Of a stretch of 64,000 nt of DNA, positions 34,665-46,175 are shown piece after piece. The DNA lies in NCBI GenBank assembly GCA_014871385.1, contig CM026427.1:12710430-12774429 (forward strand). The letters run 5' to 3'. This DNA is from Ceratodon purpureus. Its lineage: Eukaryota > Streptophyta > Bryopsida > Pseudoditrichales > Ditrichaceae. The stretch's first letter is position 1, and each line of letters opens with the position of its first letter. Below the pieces are notes generated by a model. That model made no database searches and was not told where the DNA came from. It was given only the letters and a program-made list of their open reading frames with translations. A program made the position numbers and the translations under genes.

Positions 34665-37600
34665 ATGAGTGGAGTGACAGGAGTTGGGGGATGGGCGCCA
34701 CAGGCACTGGTGCGGTGCGCCACCTGCTGCTATGTGCCCCACGCGAGCACCACCTCTTCTGTGGGCCACACCTTGCTGCTACGGCACTTCCTGCGAGGAG
34801 GAGCGGGTCTTCATCATCACCACAACGCCACCATTAGTGCCACTTCTTCCACTACAAGTAGCAGTAGTAGCAGTGGTGGTGCTGCTGGACGCACTCTCGC
34901 AGCGTCGTCGTTCAAGTGCCCCTTCCACTCGGCTTCTCCCCTTGAGCCTTGCCACCGCGCCCTCCGCCGTCTCCACCAACGGTACTACTCCGTTACTCCT
35001 CGATTACTGCCCTTTTTTTCATCTTTGCATTCTGTTGGGTCTCGTTTTTGCAGCCTTCTCTCTCATGTGCCTTGGTTTTTGTTTTGCCGGCCTGGTTGGG
35101 TTTATGTTTTATGTCTTGTCATTTGATGAATGTCGAGTTCCTGTTTGGGTTGCCCTTTTTATTTTTTTTGATTTGGTGCGTTGCATTTTCGTGCTGGCAT
35201 GCATCTGTTTTGCTTCGATTTGGCAGCTGCCTGATGCCTGGATGTGGTGTGTCTTTCTTCTGCGTTGGGGTGTTTGATCGACGTATCTTTTTGTGTGATT
35301 GCTAGGTTTAAGTATGTTGGAGGGTTTGTGAGACGTGGATTAATCATCTTCACATATTGATATATGAACGTCGATGCTCGTGGGATGTTGTAGTTGTTGT
35401 TTTGGGATTACAGCAGTGTCGATTTCTATTCTTTCAGTTGGGTTTTCGTTTTGATCCGTTTTGATAGTAATTAGATGACGAGAGTTTCGTTGGATTGTAG
35501 TCTTGATGCCGGATTTAGGTCTGTCTCGCAGGGATCTGGTCCATGATGGGTAAATTTTGCGTTATCTTTCCGAATGGTTGACGTTGTTGGCCTTGTGGAA
35601 TTGAAATGACTGAGACCATTTTTTGCTTTGGGTTTTGGTGATTATGATCATGAAGAGTGTCCGCTATTTCCCTGGTGTTGGTTTGGTGATAATTGTTAGT
35701 TGAGTCGGGTGTCGATGAGGATTCAAGTTATCCTTGCGCTTTGACTGGGGGCTTACGCTCCCTATGAAGACAAGAGACTTTCCAGACTGCTAATCCTGGT
35801 ACTGAGACGCCTTGGTTTACCATTTCGTTTTTTTTGGTCTATGATGCTTAAATTTTGCGTTATCTTTCCGAAGGGTTGACATAGTTGGCCTTGTGGAAAC
35901 TAAATACCTGAGACCTTGTTTCTATTGTTATTACACTATTCCGTCTCACTTGAGATAGCAACTGTTGCTTCCTAAGTGTTGTGTCGCCTCCAAATCCTCC
36001 TGGGAGGAATTGAGCTATAGTGGCCCCGGAACTTAAATTTAGGCCATTTCTTCGAGTGGCATGTGTGTGCCAACAACCTACCTCTTCAGAGACGAAGATT
36101 AAGATTTTTACTTGTCAATCATTTTTGTTCAAGCTTTGGGCCGTTGTCTTTACTAAACTTCACGTTCATCTGTTGAGAATCTCAAAACAATTGACCTTCT
36201 GGACTTCGTAGGTTCTATGGAGAGGAAAAGAAACTCGTCGTGCTTAGAAACATATATTCATATGAAGTTTGAAGCTTAATTATGCATACTTTTGGAGCCT
36301 TAAGCCTTCTGTATCAAACGTTTGAAAAATATTGGTAAAAGGGATTGGTGTGACAGGTTTGCCTCACACGTGAAGTTAGCAGTTTTGTGCAAGTCCACCT
36401 CTTCAATGGAACAGCATTATATGAATCCACGCATGACTACTCCCTACCCGGATGTGATCATCGGTAATCCAGTACAGCTCGAGAAAAAGAAGCAAGCCAT
36501 CAGGGCTGCAGGGCTATCCACTTTGCAGGTACGATGAGGAGCATTTTTTCAATTATCGATAGAGTAATGTTTTACTTGTCTGAAGGACTACATCATTAAT
36601 GATTTTGTGTTAGGAACTCAATGGTCTTTGATTGTATTTGCAGGTGATTGCAGATTTCGATATGACTCTTACAAAGTACTTGGTGGATGGCGTGCGTGGT
36701 CAAAGTAAGTTTAATCTGGGATATTGATCCTGGTACAAGTCACTCAATTGTGGATATTTTCGTGTTATAAGGTTATGCACGCAGCACGGTTGACGCGATT
36801 TATCACTTAACATTGATGTCAATTTATTATTCATGGCAGGCACACATGCTCTGCTGAAGAGCAATCCTGTCTACGACATGAAGCGGCATGAGCTGTTTGA
36901 GCATTATTATCCCTTGGAGATTTCTCCAGACCTACCCGTCGATGAGAAGGCCAAGTACATGGAAGAATGGTACGTCAAATGAACGTCACGAATTTTTGAG
37001 AGCTCGGGTTTGACTCTCTTATGTTCGTGGAAGAGAATGCACAGAGTTCTACATATCCTAATGGCACGATTTGTATCATTTCGGGGGACTTTTGATGTAA
37101 TACCTGTGTTCTCTTGTATGTTAATGTGGACACTGACTTGTTTTATTGCCTAGAACGAGTAGGTGGGGGAAATCACACGCTTTGTTAATTGAAGGGGGCC
37201 TCAACTACGAATCGATCATCTCATCTGTTGCAAAGGCCACTATTAGTTTCCGTGACGGAATCACTCAGTTTTTTGAGACTCTGGATGTACGTGCTCGATG
37301 CATTTCTTTTGTGTATCATAGAAGGTGTAATGCAGTCACCATTTTTAATTCATAATTGTTGGAGTAGATGTACATTCTGGGTTTAACTTTCATCTTTCAT
37401 TTAATGTCTTGTACTAAGTTTTTTGAGGTATCGATAATGCAAGCTGTGTTTAGGTGGATATTTTTTCCTTACGGCAAGGTGATTTTAAGCGTTCTGATAA
37501 CGTCTTTTCATTGACTGTTCTTAATGGCTATCAGGAAGATGGAGTGCCGTTGCTGATTTTCTCAGCTGGTCTTGCCGATATAATTGAAGAGGTACGTATC

Positions 37601-38770
37601 GTTATTTTTTTATGAATTCCTCATCTACAATTCTGGTTTGCTAATTTTTTTTGTGGCTGCTTTTCTAATACTGGTTCTTAATAGTCTCGATCGAATGCGT
37701 CAATTTTTTCAACTGAAATTGGTTTATGCTGAGCAATAATGATCTTTGATCATCGGGTTCAGGTGTTGAGACAGAAGCTTCATCGGGTATTTCCGAACAT
37801 AAGGGTTGTATCTAACCGAATGGAGTTTGATGGAAACGGAGATTTGACAGGCTTCAAAGGTGAAGTCCTTGTTTACCCTACCTTTCGAATGTATACTAGT
37901 TCCATCGTACCATACATTGTAATTCTGGTCAGCATCATCTTTTCTAGAAGAGATTCAGTTATTATTGTCTACTTTTCTTGTTTCGACATCTAAATGCATC
38001 AATGGCTTTTCACTACAGGCAGAACCATCCATGTCTTAAACAAGAATGAACATGCTTTGGAGTTGGCAGCGCCTCTCCATGACGATGATGGAAATCTTGT
38101 GGGGGATAACAATGGAGCAGCTATAGTGGAAGGTCGTTCAAATGTATTGTTGTTGGGTGATCACCTTGGCGACCTCGGAATGTCCGACGGTGTCGACTAT
38201 GACAACCGAATTTCCGTAGGCTTCTTGTAAGATTCTGATTTCTCCTCCTTACAATTATGATTTCCTTACTAATACACAGGTCGAAGCTATAAATATTGAA
38301 TTCTTGACTGAAGATTATGATCAAAATCTGAGGCCTAGGGAATTTTACTTAACTGTGAAATTATATTATTGGTACATAGTGCCGTGGTATTTTTTCCCTA
38401 CTCCCGTTTTTGCAGTATTAACAAGGTCTGAACTTTGTGCACAGAAACGAGAACGCTAGCAACTGGCTGGAAACTTACAAGGAGGCCTTTGACATCGTTG
38501 TTTTGGTAATTTACTTCTCGTTGTATGTATACCTTTAAATTTCATAATTGGTAACGTAAACAGTTTGTAGAAATTGAGGTAGTTTTACTGTCGTGATTTA
38601 TATCTGGTAAACTTTTTGTTGGGTCATGCCGTATGGCTTTACTTTCACGCTTAAGAACAGGTCGTTCAACTTTCAAACGAATTCTAATGCTCGTTTTCTC
38701 AATGTGGTTTGTGCAGAATGATGGCTCGTTGAAACCTGTCATTGAACTTGTGAAGGAGTTAGGTTCTTAA
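34665..38770 (+). CDS. cytosolic 5'-nucleotidase III-like HAD phosphatase (426 aa)
   Basis: Removes the 5'-phosphate from nucleoside monophosphates; the family includes pyrimidine and 7-methyl-GMP nucleotidases. Exons join in phase: 34665-34981, 36357-36528, 36644-36704, 36840-36969, 37163-37286, 37535-37591, 37763-37859, 38019-38226, 38445-38505 and 38717-38770. HAD motif I is IADFDMTLTKY, with the nucleophile and general acid at D167 and D169. The serine motif is IFSAGLADII, and motif IV is GDHLGDLGMSDG (D367, D371). The cap-domain signature WWGKSHALLIEGGL also fits. The catalytic part matches the ~300-residue animal enzymes. About 120 extra N-terminal residues form a Ser/Gly/His-rich, arginine-containing, acid-poor leader that may be an organelle-targeting peptide. 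The first intron is 1.4 kb and contains an internal duplication. The ATG at 34665 is the best start but is not proven. Confidence 0.9.
35544..35919 (+). repeat. ~78-bp direct repeat pair inside the first nucleotidase intron
   Basis: The segments 35544-35620 and about 35840-35919 share TTTTGCGTTATCTTTCCGAA, GGTTGAC, GTTGGCCTTGTGGAA and TGAGACC in the same order, with a few substitutions and small indels. This is a local duplication within the 1.4-kb intron. Confidence 0.75.
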
Positions 38771-39024
38771 ATATTTCAAAATGGCAAGAGTCTACGATGA
38801 AAGGTTGCGAAGTTACTCATTAATCAAGTGCTCACTCATCGCATGGAGGGCGTGATGGGTGCAATTATGTTTGTCAAGAACAAAGTGAAGCTATTGACAT
38901 GTGAAGCTGTTTACATGTAAGATTTTTTGTAGTTTTATTCTTTTAAAGGTGGACCCATTTAGGACATTTATCAAGCAATCAATGAAAATCAATTCCTCTC
39001 TTATTGATTCATTCCGTTCATGGT

Positions 39025-39732
39025 GACGAGTTTATGCTTTACGAAAGCAGACCACCAATTTTAGTAGATACCACTTATGTACTGTCTTTTACCATATCAA
39101 ATGAAGAGGATTTTGTTCGTGTTATCTGCTGTGGCTTGAATCCAGTTGCTGATGACCAGTTCCACTACTGAGACTTCGAATATCCTATATACCTATTCTT
39201 ATTCCGTCTCTTTTTCGGAGTTTGATCTTTCGTGTGCAACAACCTCGTACTCAATTTTCGGTCAATTTGTAGGGGATTGAAATCGAGTGGCAATTCAATT
39301 TCTTACTTAGATTAGTCAGTGGTGTCGTTGCACATGCTGTGCTCTGAATTCCTCTTACTGCATTCGACCTCTGTTTCTGAGTGTGAAGTTCGTTTGAGCC
39401 TACGATAGATTCTGAAACCGGACTGAACGAATCCAATGCAGATTGTTCCCGAAAACTAACTCATTGAGGAGCGAGTCCCTTTACGCAGTACAGTAAGAAG
39501 GTGTAACAGTTACTCTTGTAGCAGAACATCTGAGTTTCTCTCGATGGTATTCAAAACAATCAACATATTTTGATTCAATGCATCAAAACTCGGTTAATAG
39601 TTCTGCATCTGGACCGGCATCTTTTTGAGTCATGGTCCACAGTGCAGACACTGTTGCTGAAAATTGTATTCATTCTATTTGCATTCACCGTTTTCTCCTA
39701 TTGATGAACGCCTCCTGTGTAAGCATCCAGTT
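39025..39732 (+). repeat. 708-bp direct repeat, left copy
   Basis: Starts GACGAGTTTATGCTTTACGA and ends GCCTCCTGTGTAAGCATCCA plus GTT. It matches 42450-43132 along its whole length with scattered substitutions and small deletions. It lies just downstream of the 5'-nucleotidase gene and contains no ORF of interest. Confidence 0.9.
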
Positions 39733-39762
39733 TATGCTTTACGAAAGCAGACCACCAATTTA
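39729..39762 (+). repeat. 34-bp third partial copy of the repeat start
   Basis: Immediately after the left copy the repeat begins again (AGTTTATGCTTTACGAAAGC and 14 more matching bases) and then breaks off. The same 34 bp reappear at 42453-42487 as the start of the right copy. The F-box segment between them is therefore flanked by a 34-bp duplication. Confidence 0.85.
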
Positions 39763-40141
39763 CCACCAAGCTCCAGTTAAGCGGGCTTGAATTCACAGTT
39801 GCTGAGAGAGAGCCCTCCTAATTAAGCCCCTCTTGCTCAAGACGACTGAAAGAGCAGTGTAGACAAGGATCTACAAGCATCAGAAAGCAATTCACCAATG
39901 GAGGGTGGCATTCATAATCAAACAGAGTGCAGATGAAGTTCAAGTACAATGTTTTGAGTGAGCCTGCAAAAATAATGACAACTTAGCTTGAATTTAGTCT
40001 ATTGAGCATTCGGCATGTTATCCTGCAATATGGGATTCGTGCATGTCCCGATGTCAGCTGACAAAAGACTTGTTCTGGTCTCCTCTGGTTTCAGTGTTGT
40101 GGTTCCTCTTTTAATACGATGAGGTTTCACCCTCTTGTTTC

Positions 40142-40160
40142 AAAAAAAAAAAAAAAAAAA
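40142..40160. repeat. poly(A) run of 19
   Basis: Nineteen uninterrupted A residues on the plus strand in the segment between the direct repeats. The flanking text GACTTGTTCTG occurs shortly before (about 40068) and again right after the run, suggesting a small duplication associated with it. Confidence 0.85.
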
Positions 40161-40756
40161 GGACTTGTTCTGATCTGCAGCTGGCAATTCCTGGTCACCC
40201 GAGACAAATTCCGTATCCTCGTCCACTTGGTTTCTCCGGCAGTTAAGACGAAGTGAGAAAGTTAGAGGAGAATTTGGCTGCGTGCCATGATCCATCAATT
40301 GAAATAGTATGAACAAATACTGTAGGAAAGTCAGAGCGTTTGGTGGGTGAATACAAAGTTAGAGTTATGGAGTGGGAAGGAGATCATGACCTCAGCCGAT
40401 TGTATTCCTGCCTGGCTTTTGAAACAGCCAATGCAAGATAAATTTCGAGAAAGCGTGGAAGTATCATGGCACCAGTCCATTGAAACTATTTGCTCCAAAT
40501 ATAAAACAGGAGCAGGATTGAACCATTTCATCAATTTCAAACCAACCATCTCTTCATTTGCTCCAAAAAAAATTAAATTTCAAACCAACCAGTACATTTA
40601 ACTAATGCCGAGTTTACATAAACACCTTTATAAGGTGCTTTCATGTAACTGCCCAAGGTATCCAAGGAGACCTGGTTCAAAAAAACTACAGAATCGACCG
40701 TCTATCCCAACTGTAGGGAGGCTTTCACTCCAATGCTAGAACGTGGTGTCTAGCCG

Positions 40757-42178
40757 CTACGGTTCTAAGTCCAAACAAGGACTGTATGCCATGTCACATC
40801 CACGGTCTGAAAATGGCTCGGGAAATTGCTGTCGATGACAAGCTCCAACTGAATACGTCGTATGAAGACCAGACACCACATCATACTCCAAATAATTCAC
40901 AGGCAAACAATCACCACGCAGCCTCCTACTAGACCATGCCAGGTAGATCACGTTGGACCTTGCCACACAGCTGAACATTCTACAAGCTTCCCAAAACCTT
41001 ACAACATCCTGTTTGACACCACAAAACACCACAGGCACAGTAACCACATGCTTCCATATGCCTCCATCCAAAAGCCTTCCTTCCTCCATGAGCGAGAAGA
41101 TGTGAAACTTACAGTTTGCAACATATGATTCATGTCTTCTCCGTGGTTTGACATGGTTGCGTCTAGCTCGACACGATACACCAACCGCATATAGATTATT
41201 CATACACACAACCAAGGTGGGGTCACAAGCCCGACTGTGCTCAGGCACGTTCTCCACGCTGTAATCTTGCGTAACGAGGATGCTAGAAATGAAGGTTTTA
41301 AGTTCATCTCTCCCAGATTCGATGTTGTATATCCTCAAGTTATAACTCCATCGCAATGTGCCTAAATATGGAACTTCTCCCGTCATGTACAGCATGTACA
41401 CATGGCCCCTCAAATACACACTAGATACGGAATAAAAGCCATGAATATAACCATTATGATGGCGACCAAGGGACGGCTCACACACCCACTGCTCATTGGA
41501 AGAGGTGTATACATTGATGCAGTCGAAAGAAAGTCTGATTACCATGTACTCATTCGGCAAATCCTTCAACACCAATTCCGTTTGCGAATCCTCAATACGT
41601 GCCATATACAGGTTTTTGTTTACGCAGTCGGCATATTTTGGCAACATTTTCCACTTCTTGCTCAGAGGGTTACACACAATCAAGTCAAAATCCTCGCCGC
41701 GTGAGTCGATTCTGGCCAACACAACAAGCCCACCGGAGACAGCTTGCAAAACATAATCCGAGCTTGACAGTGAAAAACCAGGAAGGAAGTCGAACCCAAC
41801 AAGAGGGTGTTGCTCCTTCGTCCCCTGATGCATGCCATACCATTTCCATGTCCATGATTCAGGCAAACCACCACGTTGCCTTACATGCTTACGATGCTCA
41901 AATGCAAGTGGGAAGTACCAATCCAACTTCGACTCATCGTTCCTGCGCTCTTTCGCAATCTGCACAAGGTTCTTCTCACACCACGCCATCCATTCCTTGC
42001 TGAGGACCTTGCACCGAACCAGAGTGCGCACTGGCAAGTACCAGAACACCAAATCAGCAACACAGCCCAAAGATGCAGATGAACAAGCTGAGCTTCGACA
42101 CGCTCTAATTGTTTGACGATCACTCGACTCTGAATCATCAGCTGACGAGGAATCTGATAAACAAATTACGTGAGCCAT
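40757..42178 (-). CDS. intronless F-box-like protein (473 aa)
   Basis: Substrate-recognition subunit type for SCF ubiquitin ligases. After a serine-rich start (MAHVICLSDSSSADDSESS), residues about 35-75 form a degenerate F-box: LGCVADLVFWYLPVRTLVRC, then KVLSKEWMAWCEKN, with the typical L-P-V-x-x-L-x-R-x-x-x-V-x-K-x-W spacing. The rest resembles the beta-propeller-like F-box-associated/kelch part of bryophyte F-box proteins: FDFLPGF, then repeated blade-like stretches such as GGLVVLARID, LSKKWKMLP and YSVSSVYLRGHVYMLYM. The frame is complete, starting at the first ATG. It is single-exon and lies in a segment inserted between direct repeats. The target is unknown. Confidence 0.75.
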   Translation of the reverse strand: MAHVICLSDSSSADDSESSDRQTIRACRSSACSSASLGCVADLVFWYLPVRTLVRCKVLSKEWMAWCEKNLVQIAKERRNDESKLDWYFPLAFEHRKHVRQRGGLPESWTWKWYGMHQGTKEQHPLVGFDFLPGFSLSSSDYVLQAVSGGLVVLARIDSRGEDFDLIVCNPLSKKWKMLPKYADCVNKNLYMARIEDSQTELVLKDLPNEYMVIRLSFDCINVYTSSNEQWVCEPSLGRHHNGYIHGFYSVSSVYLRGHVYMLYMTGEVPYLGTLRWSYNLRIYNIESGRDELKTFISSILVTQDYSVENVPEHSRACDPTLVVCMNNLYAVGVSCRARRNHVKPRRRHESYVANCKFHIFSLMEEGRLLDGGIWKHVVTVPVVFCGVKQDVVRFWEACRMFSCVARSNVIYLAWSSRRLRGDCLPVNYLEYDVVSGLHTTYSVGACHRQQFPEPFSDRGCDMAYSPCLDLEP

Positions 42179-42449
42179 GGTGCTTGGAATACCAGATCAA
42201 CTGTATCAAACCATATCTATCTCCACCATAATATATTCTACAGCCTTCACTCCCTTTTTATATCCTTTCCACCTTGCCTACTTGCTCTTATTTATAAGTT
42301 TACAAACTTAAAAGTACACTTATGTTTTACTTTAAGAGCTTAAAATATATGATCTTTTACTTTATCATCTTAAAAATATATGTACCAATCAATTTGTTTC
42401 TAAGTCACTTTGTACCTAGAAACTATTACTTGACCAGAAACTATTACTT

Positions 42450-43132
42450 GACGAGTTTATGCTTTACGAAAGCAGACCACCAATTTAAATAGACACCACT
42501 TATGTACTGTCTTTTATCATATCAACTGAAGAGGATTTTGTTCGTGTTATCTGCTGTGGCTTGAATCCAGTTGCTGATGACCAGTTCCACTACTGTGACT
42601 TCGAATGTTTTATACCTATTCTTGCTCCGACTCTTTTCCCGAGTTTTAACTCTTGTGTACATCCCCGTACTCAATTTACGGACTAATTGTAGCTCATTGA
42701 AATCGAGTGGCAATTCACTTTCTCCCTTAGATTAGTGAGTAGTGTCGTTGCACATGCTGTTTTCTGAAATCCTTACTGTATTAATTCAACCTCTGTTTTT
42801 GAGTGTGGAGTTACGCTAGATTCTGGAACCGGACTGAACGAATCCTATGCAGATTATTCCCGAAAACTAAGTCATTGAGAAGCAAGACCTCTTACGCAGT
42901 AAGAAGGTGTTAGTCTTGTAGCAGAACATCTGAGTTTCTCTAGATGGTATTCAAAACAATCAACACATTTTGATTCAATGCATCAACTCGGTTCACATAG
43001 TTCTGCGTCTGGACCGGCGTCTTTTTGAGTCGTGGTCCATAGTGCAGACACTGTTGCTGAAAATTGTATTCATTCTAATTGCTTTCATCGTTTACTCCTA
43101 TTGATGAACGCCTCCTGTGTAAGCATCCAGTT
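42450..43132 (+). repeat. 683-bp direct repeat, right copy
   Basis: Second copy of the 39025-39732 repeat, in the same orientation, lying between the F-box gene promoter and the 3' end of the CASP-like gene. Just before it, ACTATTACTTGACCAGAA is partly repeated in tandem (42423-42450). Confidence 0.9.
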
Positions 43133-43211
43133 ATGAAACTACACAATAAGATGGAATGGGCTTCTACTCCGCCAACGCTTCTCAGTTTCTCAATTGAAGT
43201 TGAGTGCATGC

Positions 43212-44173
43212 TCACGGGGTTACATATCGAAGAGCTTGGAGCTTGACAGAGTAGAAAAAGGAGATTGTGCTAAAGAACCAAGCAAAAAATGCCATGGCTG
43301 CAGCTGCTTCATATCTAGTACAATGGTTGGGGGTACACTGGTTTAAATCATCGTCAATGAGAGTTGTGATTCCTGCTAATGCGCATCCCGCTGAGAAGGT
43401 CATCATGGAGGTAATCTGTACACCAGACAACTCTTTATTTAATTTGTAATTATCGAGATGCATCACCATGATCATTTGTTACTGGAGCCTGAAGCATGCT
43501 ACAGCAGCATTCTGAAGACAATTTATCACCATTTCATGCATCGCAAATTGGGTTTCATATATGTCGGTAGAAATGGATTGCTTACCCAATCACCAACGGC
43601 AAACAAATGCACTAAACAGCAGAAGTGCAGGCAAGTCTCTGTGAGTACAGCATACACATCCACCACCATCAGAATTGCACTCCAAATACATTGAAACATC
43701 GTTGCTGTCACAAAATATCTGCAAGCGTTTGCAGGGAAGAATCACCTCAAGGAGTACAACACTTAAAAATTCTACTACGACCCAAAAGAGTATGCTTCAT
43801 GCTCATAATTCAACATGAAATCAAAAAAGACAAAAAACAGGTTGTGATAATATTGTCAATTAGTTTGAAATTGTGCATACTGGAAAGCAGTTATGGAACG
43901 ATAGCCCCTGATCTTGACCATAATCATGAATCCAGTGAACGCAAACGCAATCTGGCAAACTCGCACAGCAACTCCTCCTCTGGAGCCTGGCATACATGTC
44001 AAAGCTTTGAGGTTGAATATGGGCTCATCGAAATTCAGCGGAGGTGGGCATGCTTGTCGTAAAAACTCAAACGGCTTGTGCCAATTGCACGTTGCTTTTC
44101 CACCACCGTTCGGACATGGCACTATCACACACCTCAATGGCCCTTCTGCATGCGCCGCGCATTGCCCTTCCAT
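43212..44173 (-). CDS. CASP-like protein, CASPL5 type (209 aa)
   Basis: Four-pass plasma-membrane protein of the Casparian-strip-domain (MARVEL-related) family. Three exons in phase: 44173-43881, 43718-43586 and 43415-43212. The hydrophobic segments are clear: VAVRVCQIAFAFTGFMIMV (TM1, with the conserved Arg), TMFQCIWSAILMVVDVYAVL (with a conserved Asp), ITSMMTFSAGCALAGITTL, and AAAAMAFFAWFFSTISFFYS before a short C-terminus. The motif MPGSRGG ahead of TM1 and DDLNQC...HCTRYEAA between the last two spans match group 5 members. The ~60-residue cysteine- and proline-containing N-terminus is longer than usual, and an internal methionine is a possible alternative start. Family members scaffold membrane domains; the role in a non-vascular plant is not known. 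Confidence 0.85.
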
Positions 44174-46175
44174 TGCAATTCAACTTCAATGTTGATACCT
44201 GTGCAGGTTAAAAAGAGTAATACAATTATAATGAAATCTTCATGAGAATCTTCATAAATTGCTTCTATGTTCATGCATTTCTACACACACATCGATTGAT
44301 TATTTCTACTGAAGATATGATTTGGAAACATTCAACTTCATGTTGCAAAATCAAAATGGATCTGAATGAGTGAGGCATTGAAGAGTGTGCTTATGAGTTG
44401 TTACCTTTGCTAAGGATTCATTGTACATTGACTTGTCAAGAAATTCTTCTGCAAGCTTGGAAAATGTGTTGGTGAGTGTAATCTCACAAATAGACACCAT
44501 TCTCTCAGTTTTTCATGAGATAGTCTTTCTGGCCATGTTCAATGGCCATTGTGCATGTTCGTGGAGAAGAACCTACAGATTTACTTACTTCTCATATCAA
44601 CTCCAACCCTGGAATCAGGTGTAACATTTCAAAACTGAGAAGATGCAAAATTTATCTCTAAAATATGTTCAATCATGTACGTTTTGTAAGAAATAATGAA
44701 TTATGATGATTATCGGTCTCTTCGATGGCGTAGTGTCAGCATTATACTCAAATGAACTTGAGACGGTGCTTTAGATAGATATTTAGGCATACTTGATGAT
44801 GATAATTTAGGGTTTGAAGTGGGGAGAATGCTAGGGTACATTTAAACCACAGGCAGAGAAGATTGTAAAAGCCAAAGCTATACTGCAAAGTCAAGATTGG
44901 AATGAGTTCCTTTGTTTGGATAAACGTGAAAAAACAAACATAATTACAAAGTAAGGATATACCACCTTCATTTTAAAATAAAATGTGAAAAAAAAACTTT
45001 CTGGTAGGAACATTTTATAAAGATGTTTCAAACTGAGGACCTAATTCCTGGGATTTGCATGTAGGCATGAAAAGGTACAAAGAGACAAATGTGTGAGTAT
45101 GACTATTTGAGCATACGCTTGTAATTTTAACACCATACATTGAGAGCAAGGAATTTAATTTTAATATACCACTATTTTGGTGGACAAAAATAAATGTGGT
45201 TAGTGCTAAAATTAATGGTTTGGGGCTCAATGGTAAATTTAATGAAACAGTAAATTTACGGGAACAATGTCGTGAAGGGAACAATGTCATGAGGGGCTGG
45301 AGCAATCTCCAAATCAGATGTTGTAAAGGACCATAGTATACTGACAGCAGCTCTCATTTTATAGAATTGACAAGATGTAGCAATTTTTAGTAGTAGACAA
45401 GCATTTGTGTGTGTGGAGATTGTGTGAGGATAGTTTATCATCAAGTTGTTGCACAAATTCTGTGAACTTCAAAGAAATTGAACTGAATTTTGCATTTCAT
45501 TCTACTTCGAAGCTCCATTTGCACTAACAGTGACATGTTTTGTGAAGTCCATTATAATACGTCTTTACTTTGTGATTACGTTTGTTTTTTCATGTTTTGT
45601 CAAACAAAGGAACTCATTCCAGTGTGCACTTTAGCTCTGGCATGTTTAAAATTTTCTTTTGCATAACCAGATACTTGCATAAGCAGCTGCTTCACAAGCA
45701 GTGAGTTAATTCTAGGCACTGCGCTTCACATTTTGGTGGAAATTCTGCACCCTTTGATGCTTCACATTTCGTGAAGTCTTTTGATTTATATTGTATCCCC
45801 CCGCCAGTTGCTGATGATATGAGGCTTTCTTACTTTCTTATTCGCCTCATCACAAAGAGCGGTAACTGATTCTCTGCGTTCAAGTGTTGTATATTTTTCT
45901 TGCGTCTCACCAACCTTCTCCAGTACCAACCTGAGTACAACAATGCAATGGTCGAGATAAGAAATAATGACCTTCACAGATAATTTTCAGTGTAATTCCC
46001 AGTTCAGCTAGTACTAACCGTGTGACAGTTGGGAAGAAACAAAATCATTCAGAAACTGAAACAACTAAGCTTGGCCCGGAGATTTCAACAGTTTCATATT
46101 TCTAAAAACTGGTATACCTTTGAATATCTCTTGATGAACGCTGCACACAAAGTGTCTCCTTGCAATAAATCGTGA
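44174..46175. other. intergenic with one inverted-repeat element
   Basis: Upstream region of the CASP-like gene and downstream region of the SNARE gene. Apart from the TIR-like element at 44885-45632, only short ORFs are seen. A minus-strand block at 45977-45786 (LEKVGETQEKYTTLERRES) follows an acceptor-like TTGTACTCAG and might be an alternative 3' exon of the SNARE gene or 3' UTR. Confidence 0.4.
44885..45632. mobile_element. ~750-bp element with 70-bp inverted repeats
   Basis: Left arm 44885-44954 and right arm 45563-45632 are inverted copies at roughly 80% identity. They share GGAATGAGTTCCTTTGTTTG, ACAAAAC/ATAAACG-type spacing, TGAAAAAACAAAC and ACAAAGTAA. No transposase is seen between them. 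The exact outer ends and any target duplication could not be fixed, so the superfamily is open. Confidence 0.6.

Noticed and set aside
34557..35305. Alternative long ORFs in the GC-rich start of the nucleotidase gene
   Set aside because: Only the frame starting at 34665 splices in phase (34981 to 36357) into the conserved enzyme; the others run into intron sequence.
40142..40160. Poly(A) run as the tail of a retrogene for the intronless F-box gene
   Set aside because: The gene is on the minus strand, so a retroposition tail would appear as poly(T) on the plus strand below 40757; the A run has the wrong orientation.
40862..42138. Several plus-strand ORFs of 60-134 codons
   Set aside because: All are antisense to the complete F-box frame.
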